From positions 64,001 through 91,418 of the forward strand of contig JAQGDQ010000823.1 of the NCBI GenBank assembly GCA_030141605.1: 27,418 nucleotides of DNA. Reading direction: 5' to 3'. Below are positions 18,661 through 27,418 of the stretch, one piece after another. A program made the translations under genes and the position numbers. Position 1 is the stretch's first letter, and each line of letters starts with the position of its first letter. The notes under the pieces are model-generated. The model saw only the letters and a program-made list of their open reading frames with translations. It was not told the DNA's origin and ran no database searches. The stretch is from Tubiluchus corallicola. Lineage: Eukaryota > Priapulida > Priapulimorpha > Priapulimorphida > Tubiluchidae.

Positions 18661-19398
18661 CCCAAAGAAATAATCCCTTTTATTTCTAGTTTCTCTAAAC
18701 ATTCCGTTTCTGGAGCCACGCCATTGCACTGCGGCTAATCTTGTGCGCAAGCGTAATAAGTACCACTTTCTAGAAGTTATAATGCATGATATTTACTAAA
18801 CCAGTTATTTTCAAAAGCACTGCGCAGGTATAGTTGCAACGTAACTGCACTTAGACAAATTCCCCCACTGCAAAACGTTTAATTAATAGCCACATTGATA
18901 CATTCTACAGCTCCCCGCTAGGCATGGATACGCCCTTAACGGAGGTACCCTGAGGGACGTCAGGGGAAACCATTTAGTCTTCTCGTTGCTTTCCTTCTTG
19001 GCATAAATGGGTAGCACGATATTAAGTTATGACGATTTATGCAAGACGAGCCCGGGCGTAAAAATCTCGCATAAATTTACATTTGCAAATCACGCGGAGT
19101 GCGCTGATTGTCAAATTGCGCGTTGCTGATTTGATAAATGCAAGTTATGCACGCTGCTTGCTCTTAAACAATGCTTGTTACTTAGGAATTACTAGTGAAC
19201 ATGATTAATTCAGGGCTCTGACGACTAAGAACGTACGCTAAAATTAATGCCTCCAAATGGCGGGAAAACTCCTTTTTTTGACAAGAAATTTGGTCCTTGC
19301 CATACATGGTAAGCCAAAATGTCAGGTACACAGAAGAAGAAACACTTTATTTTACAAACATAAACACAAGTTCAGTTAACAAATCACAGACTTAACGG
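18661..19398. other. Unassigned sequence, possible regulatory block at 18980-19270
   Basis: No exon is supported. Noticed sites: TTTATGCAAGACGAG opposite CTCGCATAAATTT, ATTTGCAAAT (POU-like, 19081-19090), CATGATTAATTC (homeodomain-like) and AATGGCGGGAAAAC (E2F-like, near 19256). No second copy was seen in the window. Function is inference only. Confidence 0.3.
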
Positions 19399-20079
19399 AC
19401 AAGAAAAGCGGTACCTGAAGTAGGTAGAAAAATCGCCTTAAAATTATATTACTTTACAGCAATTTTATGCGTTCATCGTACTTGCGTTGAAAGGAATTTT
19501 TGTTTGTTTTCATTTTAAATCTCCCGCAATACTGTTCCAACCGCGCCATTACATGACGTCATATACGCACAACGAAAATCAGGGGAAGAAAAGGCAAAGT
19601 TAAACTATGTCCCAATAAACTTTCCATGCAAATCCATATTACTTAGCATTTCGCTTACCTGCTTGAAAGACTTACCTAACACATAATAATAATTTAAAAT
19701 GTATGTGCCAATTGGTAAAATGTCGCTGACTCACCCGCCAGGGTGCACCACTCACTAACCAAAAACGTATTTTTAATCTTACTGACAAGATACAGAAATT
19801 TAAATTTTTACTATTACTTTAAATTTAGTAACGAGTACGCTACGAGTTCCCTGATTATTTTTCAAACTTTACACAGTGTTATCTAAACTTTTTTCAACTG
19901 ACTTATCGACAAAATGGCTGCGTTTAACGGTCGTCGCCAAAGTTTAAATTTACATGTTTTATACAGTGTTATTGTCGATGCAAGTCCTGTATGCAAAAAG
20001 ACAGTGCACGTAAGTGTTAAAAATTTCGAGATGAATTTTTTTAAGCTTTAAAGGTTAAGCATGCAGAGGGTTTTCTTGT
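19399..20079 (-). mobile_element. ACAAGAAAA-TIR element, copy D, most complete
   Basis: On the plus strand it starts ACAAGAAAAGCGGTACC and ends GGGTTTTCTTGT, the inverted order of copy A, and spans 681 bases. It retains a perfect CRE-type palindrome TGACGTCA within ACATGACGTCATATACG (19551-19567). It ends only 18 bases before the matching part of the large inverted duplication begins. Confidence 0.82.
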
Positions 20080-20097
20080 GCTTTAAAATAAAAAAGC

Positions 20098-21897
20098 ATA
20101 CAGAAATACATCCCTACATTAAGACAAAAATACCATAATTTATAACAAACACAACTACGTAATTTATATCACAGTGCTGGTTGAATGGCATATATCAATT
20201 CGAGGTGAAATTAATTTGTACCTCTTAATTTATTTCAACATATTGTTGACATTTTATGCACATAGTTAGTCAATTTCTTAGCTTTCACATCTCAACTTTT
20301 ATTAAAAAATATAAACTTATCAATATCACACGTGGATGGGAATTCTGGAAAAATATCTGATATTTGGTTTAAGAACACAGCCCTTTCTTTACAATATGTA
20401 TTGCATTTCCTGTTAGTAGAGTAGATTGGGTGCTTAGCTAGGATGATTGCTAAGATGCTAAAGCAGAATGACTATCAGAACATTAATATAAAATAACAGC
20501 CACTCGTATCGGTCAATTGCTCTGTAGTCCATACAAGCCATCCGGCACACGAAAACGGTTTTAATTTTAATATATAGCTTCTAGATTCATAATAATATAA
20601 AACTTTGTTACGTTTTGTGAGGCGAGGGCGTCGTCAGTGATGGAACAGCTCATTGAAAGCTTTAAATCCTGTTGCAATTGTACGTACTGTTGTTGCAATA
20701 AAATTACATTAATTAAACTAAACTTTGTTAACTTAAACCCATAAAAGCACGACTGAAGCCTCACTCCACACTTGTAGTACCAGCATGGGTATAACACGTT
20801 TAGTGAATTATAACAGCAGGCAGGGTAGCTGTGAGAGTCCTTTGTAGCTGACCAGATAAGCCATCGCCTTAGACCTTCGACGACACAATCTTGAAGCCAA
20901 AACGAAAAGGCAAGAAAACACCTCGTTCCACTACTCCACCTACACAACTTCCAATTACTAGACAAGCCTGAGCGTAATAGGGTGTTTCGTTGCTTAAATA
21001 GATTAAGCACTGCATGTTAGCACAGCACTCAAATGTCACAATTACAAGACAGGCTAATCTGTCATTCATGGAAATGAAATTGAGTTCTTACTCAACCAAT
21101 GCATTTTTGTCATTTTCCTATGCAGCCCTCTTTGCCCCTCTTTCATATTGTCACAGCATGAGTCATTGGAAGCAACTAATCCCTTTAATCGTGTATAAAA
21201 TTATCACTGTGATAGAGTCGGATTAATTATTGGTTAATGTTCAACGATAAAGAGATATCAGATATAAATGTGTGATTGCGAGCAGTTAGAGTATGTGATT
21301 CATACTGTGGCAGAAGTAGCTGACAATGCCATTATTGTTATTGTAGATACGATTGAAAAGAGATTTGAACATGACGAAGTAGCTGTTAAGTGGAGTCTGT
21401 ACGTGATCCTACTCAAAACCGTGTAATGGGTCATTCAGTGGGGAATATATGAAATGGGGGGTCTTCGAAACAGCACAAATGATATTCTATGGGAAATATT
21501 AAACTGATGGAAATGAATAGAGTCCTCTAGTGGTACAAAATGAAGACTGTAATATATGAAATGGGGGTCATCGAAACAGCATAAATTATATTCTATGGGG
21601 AATGTCAAACTGATGGAAATGAATAGAGGCTGCGCAAGAGCTCTCTTGTGGTTAAAAACAAAGACTGAAATAATTGAAATGGGAGGTCCAAAACAGCTGT
21701 GATACTCTATGGGAATGTTAAACTGATGGAAATGAACAGAGGCTCCGTAAGAGACCTCTAGTAGTTAAATGAAACAGAAATTACAAACAAACGGGCTCGC
21801 ATACAAACAGATAGACAAACAGACAGACAGACTATACAGACAAACAAACAAATGAACAAACAGAGAGACAGATAGACAAGCACACGAACAAACAAAT
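20098..21897 (+). repeat. Left arm of a 1.8-kb inverted duplication
   Basis: The arm is the reverse complement of 25617-27418 almost base for base. The outermost shared motif is ATACAGAAATACATCCC, the innermost CGAACAAACAAAT. Differences are scattered substitutions and small indels. It could extend further left than 20098 because the partner arm is cut by the window edge. An open frame of 147 codons (21010-20567) exists here, but a two-base deletion breaks it in the other arm, so no gene is called. Confidence 0.95.
21437..21770 (+). repeat. Three tandem units of about 108-118 bases inside the left arm
   Basis: Units carry ATATGAAATGGGGG, GAAACAGC, ATTCTATGGGGAAT and AAACTGATGGAAATGAATAG. The ATATGAAATGG landmark falls at 21446, 21554 and about 21672. 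Later units gain a GCGCAAGAG insertion. The array is mirrored in the right arm, so it predates the inverted duplication. Confidence 0.85.
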
Positions 21898-22085
21898 AGA
21901 GAAACATACAAACAAACGAGCACACATACAAACACATAGACAAACATACAGACAAACAAACAAATAAACTTACAAATGAACAAACAGACAAACACACGAA
22001 CAAACAAACATAGAAACATACAAACAAACGAGCAAACAAACAAACAGATAGACAAACAGACAGACAGGCAAACAAGTAAACAAAA
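21780..22085 (+). repeat. Degenerate CAAA/CAGA simple-sequence tract
   Basis: About 300 bases made almost only of CAAACAAA, CAGACAGA, CATACAAA and CACACGAA words. The inner limit of the inverted duplication (21897) falls inside it. The minus strand reads as cysteine/leucine/phenylalanine/valine-rich open frames, which is the simple repeat and not protein. Confidence 0.93.
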
Positions 22086-22880
22086 TTTGCAGGTTATTAG
22101 CAATTATTCAACTATTATAAATTTAGCACGTCTAGCAGATCGTAGCTTTTCCTGATCTTGACATTTTCTGTTTGCAGCCTTTTACACTAAATCTATTTAC
22201 ATCATAGAATTTACACTAATCAACAAGCTTAGTTACTAACACCAATCAAAAAACGCACAATCAAACACACAGCTGCACATCACACCACGAAGCATATGTG
22301 GTGGTTGCCTGGTAGTAAGCAAAGAAGCTGATATAATAACAGTACAAAGACATATTTTAACCTCATACGTCGCCACCATCAGGAGACGGATCCACGTTCA
22401 AAAATGGGGGCAAATTAAGCTAGTATATAAGCTAAAACTTTGGGTAGTTTCGTAGAGCAAATTGAACAATAGGAACAACATTGGAATTACATTCTAAAAA
22501 TAAAATTATACATTAGATGGACTTTAAAGAGAATGTATGTTTTGTCATCAACGAAGAGCCCACCCTCCACCATTCTTGGGTCAGCCCAGCATTTCACAAC
22601 AGACACCTGGTCACCACGCCTCTACTTGGGAGGCCATATATTATCAGAGATGTTTATTTCGTCTTTTATTCTAGTCAAGAATAACTTTTGATAATGCAGT
22701 GACATTGGTCAACGATTTGGTAACAGCTGTGTGGTGATAATAATACGTGGCACGCTAATTCAGTTATGAATATTACGTTGAGAATTATATTACTCTCAAA
22801 ATGTTTCATTTTTCTGGCGCTAGAAGGCGCCATGACTCCAACCTACCTGTGAATCTGTAACTGCAAATTTTTGCTGGGTC
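22086..22880. other. Unassigned part of the spacer between the inverted arms
   Basis: No exon is supported. A less AT-rich stretch at about 22555-22640 (GGGTCAGCCCAGCATTTCAC and onward) might be a repeat fragment but has no clear partner here. Confidence 0.35.
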
Positions 22881-23043
22881 GTTGGTTGTTGGTTGGTAGG
22901 CTGGTTGCTTGGTTGCTTGGCTGGTCGGTTGGGCGGACGTATGGATGGACGAATAGATGACAGATGGATGGATGGATGGATGGATGGATGGATGGATGGA
23001 TGGATGGACGGACGGACGGACGGACGGACGGACGGACGGACGG
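22880..23043 (+). repeat. GGTTG-rich tract with ATGG then ACGG microsatellite
   Basis: After a GGTTG/GCTTGG-rich lead-in, about eleven GATG units (22963-23008) switch to about nine GACG units (to 23043). The switch by one transition, kept as a block, indicates stepwise expansion from a mutated unit. Proline- or aspartate/glycine-rich open frames over it are artefacts. Confidence 0.95.
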
Positions 23044-23744
23044 TTAAACAGCTTGTTTCTTGGTTTGTTGGCAGGCTCGTTGATTGACTCACTGGCTAAC
23101 TGACAAGTTGATGGGCCTGATGACTGTTTGGTTTGTTACTTGTTTGACTGATTGTTTGTCCGCTTAATCATTTTTGTTTATTAAAAAAATAAATAAATAA
23201 ATAAGAAACAGTTATCAAAAGCAAATAGGCTAATTTCAGTGACCACCGAGAAGCCCCAAGTGTTAACACCAAAATCAAAGTTCAACACAGTCCTAGCATC
23301 GTAGAGGCGTCAAAGCTTTCAAGAAACACGTGGGCGCAGTAAAACAGCAGGCCCGACACCAGGGAGTCCTAAACACTACGGCGACAATTTGGCGCAGTAT
23401 AATCATCGCAGAAAGTGGTACAGGTTATCAAACGTGATTTTATGGGACGCGAAAAGGATTTGGCAAAACGTAAAAATATGTAGGTTAACACTTTCCCTAG
23501 GAACACTGCGCATAATAACAAAAATTTCACGGTCTCCCTAAAGAAAACAGTAGAAACCATGCGCCTCTTATGTGTATAGGGTACAAGGGGAAGAATGGGG
23601 TAAGGTGGTAAAAGTTGGCGAAACCAAAATGGCAATCCGTCTAGATGTTTAAAACTACTTAATAAATTGACATCTTTTTGACAAAAGAAATGGACAAGTA
23701 ATACCAATTAAGAGTGCATTAAGTGGCTGCTCACATCATGGCTT
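23044..23744. other. Unassigned spacer DNA
   Basis: There is a TAAATAAATAAATAA run near 23188-23203. Bases 23395-23620 are less AT-rich (GTGGTACAGGTTATCAAACG, GGGTACAAGGGGAAGAATGG) and look like part of a dispersed repeat, but there is no second copy in the window. The 112-codon minus-strand open frame here has no recognised domain. Confidence 0.4.
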
Positions 23745-23950
23745 TTCAAGATTTAAAGGAAGACAGGACGACATTTCATAGACCACCTCATTTTCAAGTC
23801 AAATAAAAAGTATACATTTTAACACAATTAATACCGCAAAAGCGGTTCTGATAATTAAATAATAGATTAAAAACTTAATTAACGACGAGCGAGCCCAACT
23901 ATTGATGACATCACAAAGTAACATAATTTTCAACAGCAAAAATATTCCAC
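23745..23950 (-). repeat. Dispersed repeat G, copy 2
   Basis: Inverted match to 11541-11740, starting TTTAAAGGAAGACAGGACGA on the plus strand and running to TTTTCAACAGCAAAAATATTCC. It abuts copy E of the ACAAGAAAA element directly, a junction of two truncated elements. Confidence 0.8.
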
Positions 23951-24397
23951 AAGCGCGCGTAGCACACACGGCACTAACTGAGTAACATTTTAAATTACTG
24001 TATCTTGTCAATAAGATTAAAAATACGTTTTTGGTTAGTAAGTGGTGTACCCAGGAGAGTGAGCCAGCGATATTTTACCAACTGGCATGGACATTTTAAA
24101 TTATTATTTCTAGTTACATAAGTCTTTCCAGCAGGAAATCAAAATCCTAAGTAATATAGATTTGCACGGAAAGTTTTTTGGGTCATAATTTAACATTGCC
24201 GTTTCTTCCCCTGATTTACGTTGTGCGTATATGACTTCATGTAATGGCGCCGTCGGAACAGCAGTGAGGGATATTTAAAATGAAAACAAACAAAAATTCC
24301 TTTTAACGCGAGTACGATGTACGCATAAGATTGTTATAAAGTCATATAGGTTTTAAGGCGATTTTTCTGAAACCTACTTCAGGTACCCCTTTTCTTG
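23951..24397 (+). mobile_element. ACAAGAAAA-TIR element, copy E, 5' truncated
   Basis: It starts inside the family consensus at AGCGCGCGTAGCACACACGG and runs through GGTTAGTAAGTGGTGTACCC, TTTCTTCCCCTGATTTACG and GAAACCTACTTCAGGTACC to TTTTCTTG at 24397. The left part is missing where repeat G begins. Confidence 0.8.
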
Positions 24398-24764
24398 ATC
24401 TTTACGGGGTCAAATTTTTACCAAAAGGCCAATTCCTCTAGCAGTCTGTACATTAGATTTTCAAACTCAAACGTTTTGTTAATAAGAATAATAGCAACAC
24501 AATTGCGGAAACAATTTATTTTCCAGTATCCACACACCAGTTCAACCAGTAACCAAATACCTTAGCGAAAGTCTGTGCAGAAGATAATCGCCCTGTCTAA
24601 TTTAGTTAAGAAAATATTGACTTTAGACGGACGCTTTGAAAAGCAGACAATAGACTTCTCTTCACCGGAACACACTAAGTAATGCTTAAGCTCTCATTCT
24701 ATTTCGAGTAATTTGTTAGAGTTGTGTTAGAATGTACAGTAGACATTTGTAATTGAATTCTGCG
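24398..24764. other. Unassigned spacer DNA before the 132-bp repeat
   Basis: AT-rich, with no exon, repeat partner or palindrome that I could see. Confidence 0.35.
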
Positions 24765-25125
24765 CAGGTTGGTGCTGCACAGCCACGTCAGAAGACGAGT
24801 GTGGGTGGGTGTGAACTAGAGGAGCCGACTCTGCTTACTAGTTATGCAGGTTGCGGTTTACGCGATGAATGGGAAGAGTACATTGTTATCAAGTGCAGGT
24901 TGGTTGCTACACAGCCACGTCAGAAGACGATTGTGGGTGGATGCGAACTAGAGGAGCCGACTCTGCTTACTAGTTATGCAGGTTGCGGTTTACGCGATGA
25001 ATGGGAAGAGTACATTGTTATCAAGTGCAGCTTGGTTGCTGCACAGCCACGTCAGAAGACGATTGTGGGTGGATGCGAACTAGAGGAGCCGACTCTGCTT
25101 ACTAGTTGTGCAGGTTGCGGTTTAC
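24765..25125 (+). repeat. 132-bp tandem repeat, three copies, with one open frame
   Basis: The landmark AGCCACGTCAGAAGACGA starts at 24781, 24913 and 25045, exactly 132 bases (44 codons) apart; the third unit is cut short. One plus-strand frame stays open for 163 codons (24753-25241). It repeats a motif around QPRQKTIVGGCELEEPTLL, then TSYAGCGL and DEWEEYIVIKC. The frame has no ATG at its front (it opens with TTG), so it would have to be an internal exon or start elsewhere. The units are slightly GC-richer than the surroundings. Differences between units are few and include replacements as well as silent changes, so coding selection is not shown. Confidence 0.85.
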
Positions 25126-25616
25126 TCGATGTAAATACAATCAGATATACAAGTTTTTTTGCAAGTCAGTTGAACGAAAAAAGGATAAAGATAAATATGC
25201 TTGTGACTTGGATCCCTAGTAAAAGGGGGTTCTACCGCGTGTGACAACAGCCAACAGCCAAGCTCTTTTATTCAGCACAACCCCATAGAAAAAGTCAACA
25301 CTGCAACATTTGCTAAAAGAGTTCATTAGAGATGATTTAGCTGGCGCAGTTAATATACGTGAACATAGCCTAAGGTTCAAACATGAAATCCCTGCAACTC
25401 TGATACTCGTTGTTCTGTGTCTGATGACATTTAGCGAGTGTGCTGCCGCCTGCGGGGACAAAATATTCTTACATTATAAAATGAATCTCCTATAACCCCC
25501 CCCCCCCCCCCCCGACACAAACAGAATTAACAGCAGCTGCCCTAGAGGACACAGACAGCATATGCAGTTAGTAATTGGAGTTTTATAAAGAAAGATAAAT
25601 ATTTTCGGGGCAATCA
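25126..25616. other. Unassigned spacer DNA up to the right arm
   Basis: Overlapping open frames on both strands at 25216-25495 show no domain I recognise. The stretch 25400-25465 is relatively GC-rich. A long C run follows at 25496. Confidence 0.35.
25496..25513 (+). repeat. Homopolymer run of 18 C
   Basis: Eighteen consecutive C follow TCCTATAA. Such runs are length-unstable and prone to sequencing error; the true length is uncertain. Confidence 0.95.
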
Positions 25617-27418
25617 ATTTGTTTGTTCGTGTGCTTGTCTATCTGTCTCTCTGTTTGTTCATTTGTTTGTTTGTCTGTATAGTCTGTCTGTCTGTTTGTC
25701 TATCTGTTTGTATGCGAGCCCGTTTGTTTGTAATTTCTGTTTCATTTAACTACTAGAGGTCTCTTACGGAGCCTCTGTTCATTTCCATCAGTTTAACATT
25801 CCCATAGAGTATCACAGCTGTTTTGGACCTCCCATTTCAATTATTTCAGTCTTTGTTTTTAACCACAAGAGAGCTCTTGCGCAGCCTCTATTCATTTCCA
25901 TCAGTTTGACATTCCCCATAGAATATAATTTATGCTGTTTCGATGACCCCCCCCCCCATTTCATATATTACAGTCTTCATTTTGTACCACTAGAGGACTC
26001 TATTCATTTCCATCAGTTTAATATTTCCCATAGAATATCATTTGTGCTGTTTCGAAGACCCCCCATTTCATATATTCCCCACTGAATGACCCATTACACG
26101 GTTTTGAGTAGGATCACGTACAGACTCCACTTAACAGCTACTTCGTCATGTTCAAATCTCTTTTCAATCGTATCTACAATAACAATAATGGCATTGTCAG
26201 CTACTTCTGCCACAGTATGAATCACATACTCTAACTGCTCGCAATCACACATTTATATCTGATATCTCTTTATCGTTGAACATTAACCAATAATTAATCC
26301 GACTCTATCACAGTGATAATTTTATACACGATTAAAGGGATTAGTTGCTTCCAATGACTCACGCTGTGACAATATGAAAGAGGGGCAAAGAGGGCTGCAT
26401 AGGAAAATGATAAAAATGCATTGGTTGAGTAAGAACTTATATCATTTCCATGAATGACAGATTAGCCTGTCTTGTAATTGTGACATTTGAGTGCTGTGCT
26501 AACATGCAGTGCTTAATCTATTTAAGCAACGAAACACCCTATTAAGCTCTGGCTTGTCTAGTAATTGGAAGTTGTGTAGGTGGAGTAGTGGAACGAGGTG
26601 TTTTCTTGCCTTTTCATTTTGGCTTCAAGATTGTGTCGTCGAAGGTCTAAGGCGATGGCTTATCTGGTCAGCTACAAAGGACTCTCACAGCTACCCTGCC
26701 TGCTGTTATAATTCACTAAACGTGATACCCATGCTGGTACTAAAAGTGTGGAGTGGGGCTTCAGTCGTGTTTTTATGGGTTTAAGTTAACAAATTTAGTT
26801 CAATTAATGTAATTTTATTGCAACAACAGTACGTACAATTGCAACAGGATTTAAAGCTTTCAATGAGCTGTTCCATCACTGACGACGCCCTCGCCTCACA
26901 AAACGTAACAAAGTTTTATATTATTATGAATCTAGAAGCTATATATTAAAATTAAAACCGTTTTCGTGTGCCGGATGGCTTGTATGGACTACAGAGCAAT
27001 TGACCGATACGAGTGGCTGTTATTTTATATTAATGTTCTGATAGTCATTCTGCTTTAGCATCTTAGCAATCATCCTAGCTAAGCACCCAATCTACTCTAC
27101 TAACAGGAAATGCAATACATATTGTAAAGAAAGGGCTGTGTTCTTAAACCAAATATCAGATATTTTTCCAGAATTCCCATCCACGTGTGATATTGATAAG
27201 TTTATATTTTTTAATAAAAGTTGAGATGTGAAAGCTAAGAAATTGACTAACTATGTGCATAAAATGTCAACAATATGTTGAAATAAATTAAGAGGTACAA
27301 ATTAATTTCACCTCGAATTGATATATGCCATTCAACCAGCACTGTGATATAAATTACGTAGTTGTGTTTGTTATAAATTATGGTATTTTTGTCTTAATGT
27401 AGGGATGTATTTCTGTAT
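25617..27418 (-). repeat. Right arm of the 1.8-kb inverted duplication (cut by window edge)
   Basis: Reverse complement of 20098-21897. Compared with the left arm it has an 11-C run (25947-25957) where the left has 5 G, lacks two bases where the left reads ACGTGTTATACCC (here ACGTGATACCC), and has scattered substitutions such as TTAAGCTCTGG against the left's reverse complement TTACGCTCAGG. It reaches base 27418 without diverging, so the duplication is longer than can be seen. Confidence 0.95.
25745..26077 (-). repeat. Mirrored three-unit tandem repeat inside the right arm
   Basis: Inverted counterpart of 21437-21770, with CATTTCCATCAGTTTAA and CCATTTCATATATT landmarks repeated. It includes the expanded C run that distinguishes the arms. 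Confidence 0.85.

Noticed and set aside
20567-21010. 147-codon minus-strand open frame in the left inverted arm, partly repeated as 91 codons in the right arm (26509-26784)
   Set aside because: The right-arm version is broken by a two-base deletion, no known domain is visible, and composition is as in non-coding DNA. Being repeated reflects the arm duplication and not coding selection.
21758-22103. Cysteine/phenylalanine/valine-rich minus-strand frames that look like membrane proteins
   Set aside because: They are the CAAA/CAGA simple repeat translated; the same word composition runs through all frames.
22820-23092. Proline- and aspartate/glycine-rich frames over the ATGG/ACGG tract
   Set aside because: Microsatellite translation on both strands.
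23369-23707. 112-codon minus-strand open frame in the spacer
   Set aside because: No domain, splice context or copy elsewhere supports it, and the stretch looks like repeat-derived sequence.

Overview
The window looks like AT-rich animal (metazoan) nuclear DNA. It has a multi-exon gene with GT-AG introns and many short, degenerate, dispersed repeats, and no dense run of genes. The one gene I can support is the 5' part of a plexin receptor gene on the minus strand. An invertebrate is likely; the repeat style and compact AT-rich introns remind me of an ascidian tunicate, but that is an impression and not a demonstrated assignment.

Region 1-8.2 kb, minus strand: six exons of a plexin (8221-8029, 6941-6774, 5527-4731, 3536-3354, 3152-2908, 371-257). 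All junctions are GT-AG and all phases agree. Joined, they give 567 codons: signal peptide, sema domain, an eight-cysteine PSI domain and the first residues of an IPT domain. The gene continues past base 1 and its transcription start lies above 8232. An acceptor just 5' of the start codon implies a separate 5' UTR exon. Class B fits best. Each long intron holds a different transposon-like element: a hAT-type MITE in intron 1, a terminal-inverted-repeat element in intron 2, another hAT-like MITE in intron 3, and a foldback element filling almost all of intron 5. Intron 4 carries decoy copies of its own acceptor. Intron 1 also carries a decayed copy of part of exon 2.

Region 8.2-20 kb: no coding gene is supported. 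It holds a small hairpin, a tRNA-like Pol III head followed by a 42-bp minisatellite, several dispersed repeat families (a LINE/SINE-like 3' end, a TIR family opening ACAAGAAAA, and two families ending in CTTCCTTTAA), an 84-bp tandem array, a second copy of the intron-5 MITE, and a 68-bp minisatellite with a two-unit higher-order pattern. The stretches between are unassigned. They could be far-upstream regulatory DNA or a long first intron of the plexin gene.

Region 20.1-27.4 kb: two nearly identical 1.8-kb arms in inverted orientation (20098-21897 and 25617-27418) flank a 3.7-kb spacer. The right arm runs into the window edge. The spacer holds simple repeats, an ATGG/ACGG microsatellite, two more dispersed repeats, a three-copy 132-bp repeat with an open frame, and an 18-base C run. 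The arms show no convincing conserved gene. This large inverted duplication and the hairpin-forming plexin intron are the most unusual structures in the window.
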